Below, one piece after another: positions 7,274 through 16,667 of a stretch of DNA of 64,000 bases. A program made the translations under genes and the position numbers. This DNA comes from Microbacterium testaceum (GTDB lineage: Bacteria > Actinomycetota > Actinomycetes > Actinomycetales > Microbacteriaceae). The notes beneath the pieces are model-generated. The model had not been told where the DNA came from. It was given only the letters and a program-made list of their open reading frames with translations, and did no database searches. Numbering within the stretch: position 1 is the stretch's first letter; every line of letters begins with the position of its first letter. The DNA is taken from positions 124,001 through 188,000 of the forward strand of contig NZ_BJML01000009.1 in the NCBI RefSeq assembly GCF_006539145.1, in the 5' to 3' direction.

Positions 7274-8038
7274 TCACTCGGATGCCGCGGACTCGCGCCC
7301 ACGGATGAACCCGGCGTCGAAACCGCGCTCGTAGGCGCGCTCGGCCGCCCGGTGCCCGCGGCCGTGCCCGCGCTCGTGCCGGTGGCCGTGGTCGCCGTGG
7401 CGGGGGTCACCGCCCTGCGGGGAGCCGTCGGATGTGCCGTCGCCGTCGGGCCGGTGCCCGTCGGTGTACCCGCCGTGGCGGGGTCCGAAGCCGTGGTGGG
7501 CATTGCCGCCGTCGCCGCCTCGGTGATCGCGCTCGCCGCCGCCGAAGCGGGGGCCGCCGCGCATGCCGGGGCCGAATCCGCGGCCCGAGCCGGGGCCGAA
7601 CGGGCCGGGACCGAAGCCGAACCCGCGCGGACCGCGCGAGCCGGCGTCTTCCTCGAGGCCGAGGGCCTCGGAGATCGCGTCGAGAGCGGCGGTGAGGCGC
7701 TCGATCTCGTCGGCCGGGACCTGGGACAGAAGCGCCTGGCGGTCGGCATCCACTCGATCGAGCGTCTGACGACCCTCGTCGGTGAGCGTCCAGCCGTCGC
7801 CGGCGGGGGCGATCCATCCCCGGTCGGCGAGGGCGCTGATGCGCTTGCCGCCGCGGGCGATGCGGTCGCTGATCCACGGGGCGTCGAGGCGCCCGTCGAT
7901 CACGGAGAGGACCAGGACGGTCTTCGGGTGCAGGTCGCCGTCGCGCAACGGGGCGAGCAGACGGTGGTGCAGCGCGTGGCCGACCGTCGTGAGGCGGTGG
8001 GCGAGGATGCGGGGGTCGTGAGGTGTGGGGGTGTTCAT
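7274..8038 (-). CDS. Winged-helix (MarR/PadR-like) regulator with Gly/His-rich tail
   Basis: The 254-residue protein has two parts. Residues 1-120 form a winged-helix domain: helices around RLTTVGHALHHRLLAPL and KTVLVLSVIDGRLDAPWISDRIA, a recognition helix with GGKRISALADRGWI, and a wing GDGWTLTDEGRQ. A coiled helix DEIERLTAALDAISEALG follows. Residues 130-235 are low-complexity Gly/Phe/His/Asp sequence, such as GFGFGPGPFGPGSGRGFG, with many HGH/HRHERGHGRGH clusters, before an AYERGFDAGFIRGRES end. The start at 8038 has an AAAGGA Shine-Dalgarno sequence. It diverges from another His-rich MarR protein, with paired operators between them. Confidence 0.7.
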   Translation of the reverse strand: MNTPTPHDPRILAHRLTTVGHALHHRLLAPLRDGDLHPKTVLVLSVIDGRLDAPWISDRIARGGKRISALADRGWIAPAGDGWTLTDEGRQTLDRVDADRQALLSQVPADEIERLTAALDAISEALGLEEDAGSRGPRGFGFGPGPFGPGSGRGFGPGMRGGPRFGGGERDHRGGDGGNAHHGFGPRHGGYTDGHRPDGDGTSDGSPQGGDPRHGDHGHRHERGHGRGHRAAERAYERGFDAGFIRGRESAASE

Positions 8039-8074
8039 GGGGAGTCCTTTCGTGGGCGGTCGATCCGCCATTGC

Positions 8075-8088
8075 ATGTCATGTGACAA
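8075..8088. promoter_or_regulatory. Operator 1, ATGTC-N4-GACAA
   Basis: ATGTCATGTGACAA forms a dyad with arms TGTC/GACA. The same 14-mer pattern, inverted, occurs at 8119-8132. It lies in the 107-bp divergent promoter region between the two winged-helix regulators, on the side of the leftward gene. A further TGACATGCA at 8100-8108 is the inverted partner of TGCATGTCA at 8072-8080. Confidence 0.6.
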
Positions 8089-8118
8089 CGAATGTACTGT
8101 GACATGCATTCCCGATGC

Positions 8119-8132
8119 TTGTCAAGCGACAT
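8119..8132. promoter_or_regulatory. Operator 2, inverted copy of operator 1
   Basis: TTGTCAAGCGACAT is, on the other strand, ATGTC-GCTT-GACAA and so has the same arms as operator 1. Centres are 44 bp apart, about four helical turns. It abuts the TAAAAT -10 box (8134-8139) that lies 6 nt before the ATG at 8146, so occupancy should block the rightward promoter. Confidence 0.6.
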
Positions 8133-8145
8133 GTAAAATCTCCTC

Positions 8146-8667
8146 ATGTCCACCGACCCCGCCGACGAGATCGCCGCCGCCCTCGGGCGTCTGCGCGGTC
8201 GTCGCCCGCGGCCGCCGTTCCCGGCCGAGGCGCACCATCACCCGCACGGCGACCACGGCGGTGGGCACGGGGGGCCGTGGGGCCGCGGCGCTCCGCCGTG
8301 GGTCGCCGATCCTTCGCACGGGCGCTTCGGTGGACCCGCGCGGCTCCGCATGCTCGACGCGCTGGTCGCGGCATCCGGATCCCTCTCGGTCAGCGAGATC
8401 GGCGAGGCCGTGGGCGTCGATCAGCCCCGTGCCTCGCGCCTCGTGCAGCAGGCCGCGCAGATGGGGCTGGTCGCGCGCGAACCCGATCCCGACGACGCCC
8501 GCCGCACGCGCGTGCGTCTCACCCCCGAGGGCGAGGGGCTCGTGTCGGGCTTCCGGGGGCGCAGACGGGATGCCGTGCGCTCCGCACTCGAGTCCTTCAG
8601 CGACGCCGAGCGCGTGGAGTTCGCCCGCCTCTTGGCGAAGTTCGCCGACTCCTGGCCGCGCGACTGA
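8146..8667 (+). CDS. MarR family transcriptional regulator with His-rich N terminus
   Basis: The 173-residue protein has a proline- and histidine-rich N-terminal arm, residues 20-50 reading through AHHHPHGDHGGGHGG. A MarR winged-helix domain follows: RLRMLDALVAASGSLSVSEI, recognition helix VDQPRASRLVQQAAQMGLV, wing EPDPDDARRTRVRLTPEGE and a dimerisation helix at the C terminus. MarR proteins act as ligand-responsive dimers on palindromic sites. The two ATGTC-N4-GACAA operators upstream are likely its own. A TAAAAT -10 box ends 6 nt before the ATG, implying a leaderless message. The His-rich arm might bind metal; this is speculation. Confidence 0.82.
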   Translation: MSTDPADEIAAALGRLRGRRPRPPFPAEAHHHPHGDHGGGHGGPWGRGAPPWVADPSHGRFGGPARLRMLDALVAASGSLSVSEIGEAVGVDQPRASRLVQQAAQMGLVAREPDPDDARRTRVRLTPEGEGLVSGFRGRRRDAVRSALESFSDAERVEFARLLAKFADSWPRD

Positions 8668-8774
8668 GGTCGCGGCATCCGGATTCTCGACGATGGACCA
8701 CGCGGTCCGCGCGAGATCACCCGACCGGGACCATGCGCACCGTGTGATCTGGCGGAGCTGCGTGCCGGCGCGCG

Positions 8775-10145
8775 TCAGGCGATGACGGCGGGCTTCGCCT
8801 TCACCGGGATCATCAGCAGCAGCCCCGCGCCGAGGATCAGCACGATGCCCAGGATGCCGAGGCGCGTGTCACCCGTCAGTCCGACGAACAGCGCGAACAG
8901 GCCCGGGGCCAGGAACGACACGGCGCGACCGGTCGTGGCGTAGAGGCCGAAGATCTCGCCCTCGCGACCCTCCGGAGCGACGCGCGCCAGGAACGATCTG
9001 CTCGCCGACTGCACCGGGCCGACGAAGGCGCACAGGCCCAGGCCCACGATCCAGAACGCCGTCTGCGAGGTGCCGATGAACAGCACCGCGCTGCCGAGCA
9101 CGATGAGGCCGACGAGCGAGGCCATGATGACGCGCTTGGGTCCGAACCGGTCGTCCAGGCGTCCGGCCGCGAAGGTGCTGATGCCGGCGACGACGTTCGC
9201 CGCGACGGCGAAGTACAGCACCTGCGTCGAGCTGAAGCCGAAGACCTGCGCGGCGATGATCGCCCCGAAGGTGAAGACGCCCGTCAGCCCGTCGCGGAAC
9301 ACCGCGCTGGCGACGAGGAACACCAGGACCTGTCGGCTGTCGCTCCACAGCGATCGCAACGTGGCCCACAGCAGAACGTAGGAGCGGAAGAAGCTGACCT
9401 TCACCCGACGCTCCCGGGCCGGGATCTCCGGCACGCGCAGCAGCACCGGAATCGCGAAGACGGCGTACCAGAGGGCGGATGCCACCACCGCCAGGCGGAT
9501 GTTCCACCCGTCGTCCTTGGTCACGGCGAGGAGCCCACCGGCATCCGCAGTCCCGAAGCTCTGGATGAACAGCACGAGCAGCAGGATCAGCAGAACGATG
9601 CCGCCGACGTACCCCATGCCCCAGCCGAAGCCGGAGACGCGGCCGATGTTCTCGCGGGTCGAGACCTGGGTGAGCATCGCGTAGTAGTTGACGCTGGCGA
9701 ACTCGAAGAAGACGTTGCCGACCGCGATCAGTGTCGCGCCCAGCACGAGGAACCGGGGAGTGCCCTCCACGAACACCATCGCCGCCATGGCGAGCACCAC
9801 GAGACCGGTGTTGATGCCGAGCCAGAGCTTGCGGCGGCCGGTGCCGTCGGATCGTTGGCCCAGGACGGGGGCGACGAGGGCCACCACGATCCCCGCGATC
9901 ATCAGCGCGACCCCGACGAGGGTCGCGTTGTCGGCGAGGGCGCGCACGAGGGCGGGGTCTTTGTCGTCGCCGTTCGCGGCCGCCACGATCCGCGGATCGA
10001 CGAAGAGCTGGCTGGCCAGATAGGTGCTGAAGACGAAGGTCGTCACGACGGCGTTGAAGGCCGCGGACCCCCAGTCCCAGAGGGCCCAGGCGATCACCTG
10101 TCGACGGTCGGTGGCGGGAGCTGCGGTGGTGCCGGGGGAGGACAT
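8775..10145 (-). CDS. MFS transporter, UMF1/Atg22-like
   Basis: The 456-residue protein has 12 predicted membrane segments. It opens with a WALWDWGSAAFNAVVTTFVFSTYL block characteristic of the UMF1 (Atg22-like) branch of the major facilitator superfamily. It has an LGQRSDGTGRRK loop after TM3 and a FASVNYYAMLTQVST segment, then DDRFGPKRV between TM8 and TM9. A QSASRSFLARVAPEGREGEIFGLYA segment lies near the end. Substrates of bacterial members are largely unknown; amino acid efflux is known for yeast Atg22. The ATG at 10145 is preferred over an in-frame GTG at 10154, because TAGCGT (10153-10158) is a -10 box that would overlap that GTG. Confidence 0.85.
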   Translation of the reverse strand: MSSPGTTAAPATDRRQVIAWALWDWGSAAFNAVVTTFVFSTYLASQLFVDPRIVAAANGDDKDPALVRALADNATLVGVALMIAGIVVALVAPVLGQRSDGTGRRKLWLGINTGLVVLAMAAMVFVEGTPRFLVLGATLIAVGNVFFEFASVNYYAMLTQVSTRENIGRVSGFGWGMGYVGGIVLLILLLVLFIQSFGTADAGGLLAVTKDDGWNIRLAVVASALWYAVFAIPVLLRVPEIPARERRVKVSFFRSYVLLWATLRSLWSDSRQVLVFLVASAVFRDGLTGVFTFGAIIAAQVFGFSSTQVLYFAVAANVVAGISTFAAGRLDDRFGPKRVIMASLVGLIVLGSAVLFIGTSQTAFWIVGLGLCAFVGPVQSASRSFLARVAPEGREGEIFGLYATTGRAVSFLAPGLFALFVGLTGDTRLGILGIVLILGAGLLLMIPVKAKPAVIA

Positions 10146-10152
10146 GTCGGTC

Positions 10153-10158
10153 ACGCTA
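10153..10158 (-). promoter_or_regulatory. Leaderless -10 element (TAGCGT)
   Basis: On the minus strand TAGCGT ends 7 nt before the ATG at 10145. It decides the start of the MFS gene. Confidence 0.4.
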
Positions 10159-10261
10159 GGGTCCTTCGGTGAACGCCCGGTACGGCCGGGGAGGCAGCCG
10201 CGCCGTCGTCGGCGCGCGGGTTCAGGTTAGACCCCGGCCCGCGCGAGAGCGCGGAGGAGAC

Positions 10262-10267
10262 TACCGT
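10262..10267 (+). promoter_or_regulatory. Leaderless -10 element (TACCGT)
   Basis: TACCGT ends 6 nt before the ATG at 10274 and favours that start over the upstream in-frame extension. Confidence 0.4.
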
Positions 10268-10273
10268 GGAGTC

Positions 10274-12022
10274 ATGGCATCCGAAACCCCCGTCGACTCC
10301 GCTGAAGCCGAGACCGCCCCCGAGAAGCTCACCTTCGCCGATCTGGGACTGGATGCCGCTGTGCTCAAGGCCCTGAAGGATGTGGGGTACGAGACCCCGT
10401 CCGCGATCCAGGCCGCCACGATCCCCGTGCTGCTGCAGGGGCGCGACGTCGTCGGCCTCGCTCAGACCGGAACCGGCAAGACCGCCGCCTTCGCACTGCC
10501 GGTGCTCTCGCAGATGGAGACCGGCCACAAGAACCCCCAGGCCCTCGTGCTGGCACCCACCCGTGAGCTCGCCCTGCAGGTGTGCGAGGCGTTCGAGAAG
10601 TACGCCGCGCACATCAAGGGCGTCTCGGTGCTGCCCGTCTACGGCGGCCAGGGCTACGGTCAGCAGCTGTCGGCCCTGCGCCGCGGTGTCGACATCGTCG
10701 TGGGCACCCCCGGTCGCATCATGGACCATCTCGACAAGGGCACCCTCGACCTGAGCGAGCTCAAGTACCTCGTGCTCGACGAGGCCGACGAGATGCTCAA
10801 GATGGGCTTCGCCGAAGACGTCGAGACGATCCTCGCCGACACCCCGTCGACCAAGCAGGTCGCGCTGTTCTCGGCGACCATGCCGGCGCAGATCCGCCGC
10901 ATCTCGGCGCAGTACCTCAACGATCCCGAAGAGATCACGGTCAAGACCAAGACCGCGACCTCGACGAACATCGCCCAGCGCTACCTGATCGTGTCGTACC
11001 AGCAGAAGATCGACGCCCTCACGCGCATCCTCGAGGTCGAGAACTTCGAGGGCATGATCGTCTTCACCCGCACGAAGAACGAGACCGAGACGGTCGCCGA
11101 GAAACTGCGCGCCCGCGGCTACACCGCGGCGGCGATCAACGGCGACGTCGCCCAGGTGCAGCGCGAGCGCACGGTCAACCAGCTGAAGTCGGGCAAGCTC
11201 GACATCCTCGTCGCCACCGACGTCGCCGCGCGCGGCCTCGACGTCGACCGCATCAGCCACGTCGTCAACTACGACCTGCCGATCGACACCGAGTCGTACG
11301 TGCACCGCATCGGTCGCACCGGCCGCGCGGGTCGCACCGGCGACGCGATCAGCTTCGTCACCCCGCGCGAGCGCCGCATGCTCACCGCGATCGAGAAGGC
11401 CACGCGCCAGCCGCTGACCGAGATGTCGCTGCCGAGCGTCGACGACGTCAACGCGACGCGCCTCACCCGCTTCGACGACGCCATCACCGCCGCCCTCGAG
11501 GACACCGCCGCGATCGCGACCTTCCGCGACGTGGTGGCCCACTACGTGGCGCATCACGACGTCCCCGAGGCCGACGTGGCCGCAGCTCTCGCCGTGGTCG
11601 CCCAGGGCGACACCCCGCTGCTGCTCGAGGCCGAGGCGTTCCGTCAGCAGCGCTTCGACAACGACCGGCCCGCGCGCGACTCGCGCGACGGCGCGTCGCG
11701 CGACGGCGGGCCGCGCCGCGACACCTCCGGCCGCTTCGCCACCTACCGCATCGCGGTCGGTCGTCGCCAGCGCGTCGAGCCCCGCCAGATCGTCGGCGCC
11801 CTCGCCAACGAGGGGGGTCTGCGCCGGGGCGATTTCGGCGCGATCCAGATCCGCCAGGACTTCTCGCTCGTCGAGCTCCCCGCCGACCTGTCGAGCGACA
11901 CGATCGGCCGCCTCGCCGACACGCGGATCTCGGGTCAGCTGATCGATCTGCGCCTCGACCAGGGCGGTCGCTCCGCCAAGCGCAGCGACCGTCCCCAGCG
12001 CCGCGACCGCGACCGCGACTGA
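10274..12022 (+). CDS. DEAD-box ATP-dependent RNA helicase with DbpA-like RNA-binding domain
   Basis: The 582-residue protein carries the complete helicase core. It has the Q motif (FADLGLDAAVLKAL...AIQAATIPVLL), motif I AQTGTGKT, Ia PTRELA, TPGR, II DEAD, III SAT, IV IVFTRTKNETE, V ATDVAARGLD and VI HRIGRTGRAG. Residues 430-500 are a helical spacer. A DSRDGASRDGGPRRD linker leads to a C-terminal DbpA/CsdA-type RNA-binding domain (FATYRIAVGRRQRVEPRQIVG). DeaD/CsdA-type helicases unwind structured RNA during ribosome assembly and cold adaptation. The ATG at 10274 is 6 nt after a TACCGT box. An 11-bp stem-loop follows the stop. Confidence 0.93.
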   Translation: MASETPVDSAEAETAPEKLTFADLGLDAAVLKALKDVGYETPSAIQAATIPVLLQGRDVVGLAQTGTGKTAAFALPVLSQMETGHKNPQALVLAPTRELALQVCEAFEKYAAHIKGVSVLPVYGGQGYGQQLSALRRGVDIVVGTPGRIMDHLDKGTLDLSELKYLVLDEADEMLKMGFAEDVETILADTPSTKQVALFSATMPAQIRRISAQYLNDPEEITVKTKTATSTNIAQRYLIVSYQQKIDALTRILEVENFEGMIVFTRTKNETETVAEKLRARGYTAAAINGDVAQVQRERTVNQLKSGKLDILVATDVAARGLDVDRISHVVNYDLPIDTESYVHRIGRTGRAGRTGDAISFVTPRERRMLTAIEKATRQPLTEMSLPSVDDVNATRLTRFDDAITAALEDTAAIATFRDVVAHYVAHHDVPEADVAAALAVVAQGDTPLLLEAEAFRQQRFDNDRPARDSRDGASRDGGPRRDTSGRFATYRIAVGRRQRVEPRQIVGALANEGGLRRGDFGAIQIRQDFSLVELPADLSSDTIGRLADTRISGQLIDLRLDQGGRSAKRSDRPQRRDRDRD

Positions 12023-12037
12023 ATCACGGCATCCGTT

Positions 12038-12075
12038 CGACGCCCCCGTATCCCGTTGAGGGTGCGGGGGCGTCG
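12038..12075 (+). terminator. Stem-loop terminator after the helicase gene
   Basis: CGACGCCCCCG (12038-12048) pairs perfectly with CGGGGGCGTCG (12065-12075). It begins 15 nt after the helicase stop codon. Confidence 0.75.
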
Positions 12076-12110
12076 TGCGTGGTGGGGGTGCGGGCGCGTT
12101 CGCGCGGCCG

Positions 12111-12187
12111 TGTCCCACTCCTGGTTGCCTGGGGTCCGCTCGGGCCGCCCTTTTCGGGACATGGTTTGCACAGATCGGGACATGGGT
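12111..12187. repeat. REP-like palindromic element, copy 1
   Basis: The unit opens with TGTCCC (12111-12116), passes through CTGGTTGCCTGGGGTCCGCT and a GGCCGCCC core, and returns to CGGGACATGG (12155-12164). A second CGGGACATGG lies 21 bp later. About 80% of positions match copy 2, which starts 112 bp downstream. The region lies in the 508-bp gap between the helicase and dnaK, which holds no gene. Confidence 0.55.
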
Positions 12188-12222
12188 GGGCGGGGGATGG
12201 CCGCCCCGGTCTCTTCCGACCA

Positions 12223-12299
12223 TGTCCCGCTTTTGGTTGCCTGCGGCCCGCTTAGGCCGCCCATTTCGGGACATGGTCTGCGCAGATCGGGACAGGGGT
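12223..12299. repeat. REP-like palindromic element, copy 2
   Basis: CATGTCCC (12221-12228) pairs with GGGACATG (12268-12275), with an inner GCGGCC (12243-12248)/GGCCGC (12255-12260) hairpin. The unit ends with CAGATCGGGACA as in copy 1. The variant bases tend to preserve pairing. Confidence 0.55.
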
Positions 12300-12388
12300 G
12301 GAGGGATGCCGGAACACCGGGGATACGCGGGGCGGGCCGGGGACGCGCGGGGCTGGGCGCAGGGTCTCCACGTTCGTGGTATCCCGAA

Positions 12389-12409
12389 GTTGAGCCGATT
12401 CATATCAAC
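12389..12409. promoter_or_regulatory. Degenerate HAIR (HspR) site upstream of the dnaK -35
   Basis: The core TTGA-N11-TCAA spacing of HAIR is preserved (GTTGAGC, 7 nt, TATCAAC), but the right half-site is poor. It lies just upstream of the -35 box. Confidence 0.4.
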
Positions 12410-12414
12410 TCTTC

Positions 12415-12441
12415 TTGACGGGTCGACGGGCGTGCGTTAGC

Positions 12442-12443
<2 letters not shown>
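12415..12443 (+). promoter_or_regulatory. dnaK promoter
   Basis: TTGACG (12415-12420), a 17-bp spacer, then TAGCCT (12438-12443). The HAIR operator begins at 12442, overlapping the last two bases of the -10 box. Confidence 0.65.
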
Positions 12444-14405
<1,962 letters not shown>

Positions 14406-14415
14406 GCGATAGAAC

Positions 14416-15030
14416 ATGGCACACAAGGACGACGAACAGCCCACGGGCTCGGGCGCCGGTCCTGACGAGACGGGGCCGGAGGAGAACACCTCCGGCCCCG
14501 CGCCGTCGGGCGAGCAGACCGAGACGCAGGAACCGGATGCCGAGGGCCTGACCATCGACGACATCCTCGGGGCCGAGCAGACGCCCGAGGCCGCCGCAGA
14601 GGGGGCTTCCTCCGACAAGGAGGCCTCGCTGCTGATCGACCTCAAGCGCCTGCAGGCCGAGTACGCCAACTACCGTCGGCGCACCGAGGAGCAGCGCGAG
14701 CGCGAGATCGAACGCGCCAAGGGTGAGGCCGTGAAGGGCCTGCTACCCGTCATGGACGACCTCGACCGCGCCGCCAAGCACGGCGATCTGGTCGAGGGCA
14801 CCCCGCTCGCGGCCATCGGTGACAAGGTGCGCGCCGTGGCCGAGCGCCTCGGCGTGGTCTCGTACGGCGCCGTCGGCGACGTGTTCGACCCGCAGCAGCA
14901 CGAGGCGATCTTCCAGGCCCCGACTCCGGGCGTGACCGAGACGACGATCCTCGAGGTCGTCGAGGTCGGGTACCGCCTCGGTTCGGTCGAACTGCGACCG
15001 GCGAAGGTCGTCGTCGCCGTGCCGGCCTAG
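14416..15030 (+). CDS. grpE: Nucleotide exchange factor GrpE
   Basis: The 204-residue protein has an acidic disordered N-terminal third (residues 1-70) and a long helix LLIDLKRLQAEYANYRRRTEEQ that mediates dimerisation. A beta domain follows with VMDDLDRAAKHGDL, YGAVGDVFDPQQHEAI and the terminal VEVGYRLGSVELRPAKVVV, all typical of GrpE. It releases ADP from DnaK. It starts 10 nt after dnaK and ends 11 nt before dnaJ. Confidence 0.96.
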   Translation: MAHKDDEQPTGSGAGPDETGPEENTSGPAPSGEQTETQEPDAEGLTIDDILGAEQTPEAAAEGASSDKEASLLIDLKRLQAEYANYRRRTEEQREREIERAKGEAVKGLLPVMDDLDRAAKHGDLVEGTPLAAIGDKVRAVAERLGVVSYGAVGDVFDPQQHEAIFQAPTPGVTETTILEVVEVGYRLGSVELRPAKVVVAVPA

Positions 15031-15041
15031 GAGGAGGACGA

Positions 15042-16022
15042 ATGGCGAGTCAGGACTGGTTCGACAAGGACTTCTACAAGGTCCTCGGTGTCGACAAGAG
15101 CGTCAGCGCTGCCGATCTGAAGAAGACGTACCGCAAGCTCGCGCGCCAGTACCACCCCGACTCGAACCCGGGAGACGCGAAGGCCGAGGCGAAGTTCAAA
15201 GAGATCAGCGAGGCCTATTCGGTGCTCAACGACCCCGAGCAGCGCGAGGAGTACGACCAGATCCGGGCCATGGGCTCGGGGGCGCGCTTCTCGGCTCCCG
15301 GGGCCGGTGGCGGGGGCGGCTTCGACGACGTCTTCAGCCGTTTCGGCCAGGGGCGCCAGGCACCGTCGGGCGGCTTCGACGACTTCTTCACGATGTTCGA
15401 CCAGCAGGGCGGCGGCTTCGGCTCCGGCCGGTTCGGTCAGACGACCGGAGGGTTCCGCGGCTTCGGCGGCCCGCAGAAGGGCGCCGACGTCACCGCGCGG
15501 ACGACGCTCGACTTCGTCACCGCGGCCAAGGGCGAGACCATCACCCTCGCGGGTGAAGACAACGTGCCGTTCAAAGTGAAGATCCCGGCGGGCGTCTCGG
15601 ACGGGCAGAAGATCCGTCTGCGCGGACGGGGGCGCAAGTCGCCCGACGGCGGCGAGAGCGGCGACATCGTCGTGACCGTCGCGGTGCGTCCGCACCCGGT
15701 GTTCACGAGAGACGGACTCAACCTCCGCCTCACCGTGCCGGTCACTTTCACCGAGGCGGCGCTGGGCGCGACCATCGAGGTGCCGACGCTGGGGGGCGAC
15801 CCCGTCCGCCTGCGCGTCGCCCCCGGAACACCGTCCGGCCGCGTGCTCCGCGTCAAGGGACGGGGGATCGAGACCGCGAAGGGCTCCGGCGACCTGCTCG
15901 CCGAGGTCCAGGTCGCGGTTCCCACTCATCTCGACGACGCCGCCCGCGAGGCCCTCGAGCGGTTCCACGAGCTCGAGCCCAAAGAGAACCCCCGCGCCGA
16001 CCTGATGGCCAAGGCGCGATAA
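15042..16022 (+). CDS. dnaJ: DnaJ-family co-chaperone without zinc-finger domain
   Basis: The 326-residue J protein has a J domain (residues 9-75) with the QYHPDSN catalytic HPD triad. A long Gly/Phe region follows (about 85-145, with GGFDDFFTMFDQQGGGFG), then directly the two C-terminal beta-sandwich substrate domains (GADVTARTTLDFVTAAKG onward). The four CxxCxGxG zinc repeats of DnaJ are absent and I see no Cys, so it is a type II (CbpA-like) architecture despite its place in the dnaK operon. It should stimulate DnaK ATPase and deliver substrates. An AGGAGGACG Shine-Dalgarno sequence precedes the ATG. Confidence 0.93.
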   Translation: MASQDWFDKDFYKVLGVDKSVSAADLKKTYRKLARQYHPDSNPGDAKAEAKFKEISEAYSVLNDPEQREEYDQIRAMGSGARFSAPGAGGGGGFDDVFSRFGQGRQAPSGGFDDFFTMFDQQGGGFGSGRFGQTTGGFRGFGGPQKGADVTARTTLDFVTAAKGETITLAGEDNVPFKVKIPAGVSDGQKIRLRGRGRKSPDGGESGDIVVTVAVRPHPVFTRDGLNLRLTVPVTFTEAALGATIEVPTLGGDPVRLRVAPGTPSGRVLRVKGRGIETAKGSGDLLAEVQVAVPTHLDDAAREALERFHELEPKENPRADLMAKAR

Positions 16023-16041
16023 CACCGCGCGCGTCGCCGCG

Positions 16042-16078
16042 GTTCTCGGCATCCGATACGACAGGATGCCGAGAACCC
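16042..16078 (+). terminator. Perfect 14-bp stem-loop between dnaJ and hspR
   Basis: GGTTCTCGGCATCC (16042-16055) pairs perfectly with GGATGCCGAGAACC (16065-16078) over a 9-nt loop. There is no U-tract. It may attenuate readthrough into hspR or protect the dnaJ 3' end. An in-frame ATG at 16066 lies inside this stem and is therefore unlikely to start hspR. Confidence 0.6.
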
Positions 16079-16113
16079 GGCACGCCGTCCGGCACGACGA
16101 AAGAGGTGAAGAC

Positions 16114-16551
16114 GTGTCCGAGAGAGAGATCGACGAAGACGCCCCGATCTTCGCCATCGCCGCGGCCGCCGAGCTGTCGAACATGCACCCGCAGACTCTG
16201 CGACAGTACGACCGGCTCGGTCTCGTCGTGCCCGCGCGCACCCAGGGCGGGTCGCGCCGGTACTCCAGCCGACACGTGCAACAGTTGCGCGAGGTCGCCC
16301 GTCTTTCCGGCGAGGGGATGAGCCTGCCGGCGATCGCCCGCCTGCTCGCCCTCGAGGAGCGGGTGCACGAGCTCGCCCGCCGCGTGAACGACCTCGAACG
16401 TCAGCTCACGGTCGAGCGGCAATCCCGCCCCGGGGCCCGTGTCTTCGCGGCCGGTGCGACGGGATCGGTCGTCACGCTCCGCCACGGAGCCCGCGTGCGC
16501 CGCGCCACCGACATCGTGCTCTGGCGCCCGCGTGGCCCGCACGACGACTGA
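16114..16551 (+). CDS. hspR: Heat-shock repressor HspR (MerR family)
   Basis: The 145-residue MerR-type regulator has the HspR signature FAIAAAAELSNMHPQTLRQYDRLGLVVPART and GGSRRYS, then QLREVARLSGEGMSLPAIARLL and a coiled coil (ALEERVHELARRVNDLERQL). The tail is basic and hydrophobic. HspR binds HAIR sites, often with DnaK as corepressor, giving feedback on free chaperone; HAIR sites are present before dnaK and clpB here. The GTG at 16114 has AAAGAGG 7 nt upstream. The ATG at 16066 has no ribosome-binding site and sits in a hairpin. Confidence 0.94.
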   Translation: MSEREIDEDAPIFAIAAAAELSNMHPQTLRQYDRLGLVVPARTQGGSRRYSSRHVQQLREVARLSGEGMSLPAIARLLALEERVHELARRVNDLERQLTVERQSRPGARVFAAGATGSVVTLRHGARVRRATDIVLWRPRGPHDD

Positions 16552-16564
16552 GACGTCGTCTTTT
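16543..16564 (+). terminator. Intrinsic terminator of the dnaK operon
   Basis: GACGAC (16543-16548), loop TGAGAC, GTCGTC (16555-16560), then TTTT. The stem overlaps the hspR stop codon. Confidence 0.65.
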
Positions 16565-16667
16565 CGTCCGGGCTTCAGAGAGCCCGTTCCGCGTCGACTT
16601 GCGCGCCGATCTCCGCGCGCGTCCGTGTCGCGGATCCAACGCCTCTTCCCGGTGACAGCGCCGTGCC

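Noticed and set aside
16066..16113. Upstream ATG as the start of hspR
   Set aside because: It lies inside a perfect hairpin and lacks a ribosome-binding site. The GTG at 16114 has AAAGAGG at good spacing, and the HspR family similarity begins after it.
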